Source of the DNA: Brevifilum sp029548365
GTDB taxonomy: Bacteria > Chloroflexota > Anaerolineae > Anaerolineales > Anaerolineaceae
Assembly: GCA_035376985.1 (NCBI GenBank)
Contig: DAOSSA010000004.1
Location: 62,001 to 126,000, forward strand
Direction of reading: 5' to 3'
DNA length: 64,000 nt
Positions within the stretch are counted from its first letter, which is position 1. The number at the start of each line of letters is the position of its first letter. The notes beneath the pieces are model-generated. The model had not been told where the DNA came from. It ran no database searches and saw nothing but the letters and a program-made list of their open reading frames with translations. The translations under genes were made by a program, and so were the position numbers. Positions 62,739 to 64,000 of this stretch are shown one piece after another.

Positions 62739-63858
62739 AATTCTCGATAACCTCCATCATTTGACGATTTTTGATATCAATTGCATTCTTACTGCGTAAT
62801 AAACCATGTTCACAGGTAAATTCTACCACAGATTCAAAATCATGGTGAACTGCCAATGACCAGCCCGGGCAGTGGGAGCAGAGGATATTGGTGGTGCAGG
62901 ACTGGCACTTGCTGACCGTGTTTCTTTTCATTTGGCGCAGTTTGTCAAGCGCTTCCCAGGCTTCGATCAGCGGCATTTCAAGTAAATTGTAGGCGGGTTG
63001 GCGAACCATGATACAGATGCTCATGCGACCCTCGCTGTCCACGTGAAAATTACGCAGTCCGGCTCCGCAGGAGAAAACGCGTGCGTCACGGGTTTTTAAA
63101 TCCTTCAAGCGCTCAAGTTCATCAATGACTGCATCCGCTCTATCGGTATCCTGGCTGTCGAAGTCGACCAAGGTCTCCAGGGGCAGTTGCACTGCGCGGG
63201 GGAATTTGTCCTTACCATCGATGCGCGGCCACAGCAGGCCGTCATAGCGAAATTTGACGCCCAGGCTTTCGGCGATTGCTTTCATTGGCTCCAATTCGTG
63301 GGCGTTGAGGGTCATCAATTCGGACTTCAAGCTCAGTGGCAGACCGGCTTCCAAAATTTGCTCGATCGCCCGGTAACACCTTGCATAGGAACCCGGATGG
63401 CGGGTGACCCGTTCAAATACCGGGGCAGTGGCGCCGTAGATGGAAATATCGATGCTGTAAGGGCGGATGTCGATCAGCAGGCGCAGGATCTCATCAGAGA
63501 GCAGGGTACCATTGGTAAACAAGATCACCAGCAGGCCTTTTTGGCGGGCATAGGTGTAGATCTCTGCGAAATCCGGGCGCAGGAGCGGCTCGCCGCCGGT
63601 GAGGGTCAGGAAAAGCACCCCGGCTGCGGCCATGTCATCGATGACCCGCTTGACCTGGGCGGTGGTCAATTCGCGCTGACGGGCGACAGGGTCGTTGGCG
63701 GGCTGGTTGATGTAACAGTGGGCGCAGTTCAGATTGCAGCGGCTGGTGAGTTCCAGCGAAACGCTGAGCGGGAAGCGTCCACCCGCCAGCGGGGCTACGA
63801 GCTGCGCCGCCCACGCTTCCATGTCCAGAGTTGGATCCAAGTGACAGTCCATACTCAT
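62731..63858 (-). CDS. Radical SAM/SPASM peptide maturase
   Basis: The 375-residue protein has the radical SAM cluster motif SRCNLNCAHCYI (Cys41, Cys45, Cys48), a TGGEPLLRPDF SAM-binding segment and SIDISIYGA. The SPASM domain has SCGAG, SICIM and KCQSCTTNILCSHCPG with the Cys ligands for auxiliary clusters. SPASM enzymes make thioether, C-C or other crosslinks on ribosomal peptides. The start overlaps the pqqD stop (ATGA), and the end overlaps the precursor start. The first 30 residues precede the barrel and may contact the PqqD-like partner. Confidence 0.94.
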   Translation of the reverse strand: MSMDCHLDPTLDMEAWAAQLVAPLAGGRFPLSVSLELTSRCNLNCAHCYINQPANDPVARQRELTTAQVKRVIDDMAAAGVLFLTLTGGEPLLRPDFAEIYTYARQKGLLVILFTNGTLLSDEILRLLIDIRPYSIDISIYGATAPVFERVTRHPGSYARCYRAIEQILEAGLPLSLKSELMTLNAHELEPMKAIAESLGVKFRYDGLLWPRIDGKDKFPRAVQLPLETLVDFDSQDTDRADAVIDELERLKDLKTRDARVFSCGAGLRNFHVDSEGRMSICIMVRQPAYNLLEMPLIEAWEALDKLRQMKRNTVSKCQSCTTNILCSHCPGWSLAVHHDFESVVEFTCEHGLLRSKNAIDIKNRQMMEVIENYE

Positions 63859-64000
63859 ACCTCTGCGACCGCGCCGATGTGCAACAAAGCTTCCACGAAA
63901 CTGGCCAGGTCTGTTCTCACCGCCTCAGCGTCAATCTCATATTCTGCCAGGATGGCCTCTTCCAGCTCGGTATGCGACCTGGGGCTTTCCAGTTGTTCCC
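63855..64000 (-). CDS. pqqD: PqqD-like peptide-binding protein (RRE), carboxy-terminal part
   Basis: The frame enters at the right window edge and gives 47 residues before TGA: HTELEEAILAEYEID, RTDLASFVEALLHIG and AVAEV in order. The pattern of an acidic helix, a 'D-x-x-F-hydrophobic-x-x-L' helix and a short end strand matches PqqD-family recognition elements, which hold RiPP leaders for radical SAM enzymes. It overlaps the radical SAM start by four bases. The 5' part lies outside the window. Confidence 0.8.
   Translation of the reverse strand, partial: EQLESPRSHTELEEAILAEYEIDAEAVRTDLASFVEALLHIGAVAEV

Noticed and set aside
45045..64000. Lasso peptide cluster
   Set aside because: HprK-like, PqqD and a YxxP leader are present, but there is no asparagine-synthetase-like cyclase and no transglutaminase-like protease; the maturase is radical SAM/SPASM.

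Overview
The window reads as a chromosomal contig segment from a member of the phylum Chloroflexota, most likely class Anaerolineae. This is inferred from overall gene content: a type 2 isopentenyl-diphosphate isomerase next to a prenyltransferase, a transaldolase/glucose-6-phosphate isomerase fusion, DUF4230 and Thr/Pro-rich LysM membrane proteins, very large secreted Ig-repeat proteins, and secreted proteins ending in a short Leu-Pro motif. There is no rRNA, tRNA, CRISPR array or intact transposase. A run of 100 Ns (2420-2519) lies inside a 25-bp tandem repeat.

Layout. 1-2.1 kb is an AT-rich type II restriction-modification pair (amino-methyltransferase plus MvaI/BcnI-like endonuclease). 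2.1-2.7 kb holds the tandem repeat and the acyl carrier protein terminator. 2.7-6.5 kb holds acpP, the isoprenoid pair fni/polyprenyl synthase and a polytopic membrane protein. 6.5-9.5 kb holds short-period repeats, a tiny Flp-pilin-like gene, comF, hpf, folE and folB. 9.5-14.3 kb holds a glycosyltransferase, two short-chain reductases (one pteridine-reductase-like), an unusual Lgt-like/FolK fusion and a membrane-anchored thioredoxin. 14.4-19.7 kb is a pentose-phosphate operon (tkt, rpiB, tal-pgi fusion). 19.9-23.1 kb holds ruvX, mltG, a 5' remnant of a polyphosphate glucokinase gene, a ferredoxin and a DMT transporter. 23.1-29.3 kb, on the minus strand, holds malQ, glgA, an amidohydrolase-CYTH fusion and cinA. 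29.4-38.8 kb is housekeeping: yraN, miaA, an acyl-CoA synthetase, ftsH, a HAD hydrolase with a Cys-rich partner, efp, a GNAT-like protein and a DUF4230 protein.

38.8-64 kb is accessory and almost all on the minus strand. It has a NusG/RfaH-like antiterminator and a surface-polysaccharide control module (BY-kinase, two paralogous LysM proteins, low-molecular-weight phosphatase). A nucleotidyltransferase-fold protein and two large secreted proteins with near-identical M23-like amino-terminal domains follow; one has 2325 residues and 14 Ig/cadherin-like repeats. The right end carries a putative RiPP (ribosomally made, modified peptide) locus read leftwards: pqqD (cut by the window edge), a radical SAM/SPASM maturase, a 53-codon Cys-containing precursor gene, an HPr-kinase-like protein and a secreted C25 (gingipain-family) protease ending at a strong terminator, then a soluble Ser/His signal-peptidase-like protein.

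The main discovery candidate is that RiPP locus. Its precursor gene overlaps the end of the radical SAM gene, has a YxxP leader motif and carries three cysteines. Other points of interest are the Lgt-like/FolK and amidohydrolase/CYTH fusions, the isolated Flp-like pilin gene beside comF, the in-frame 1080-bp duplication in the giant protein, and the paired four-Cys/LysM proteins.
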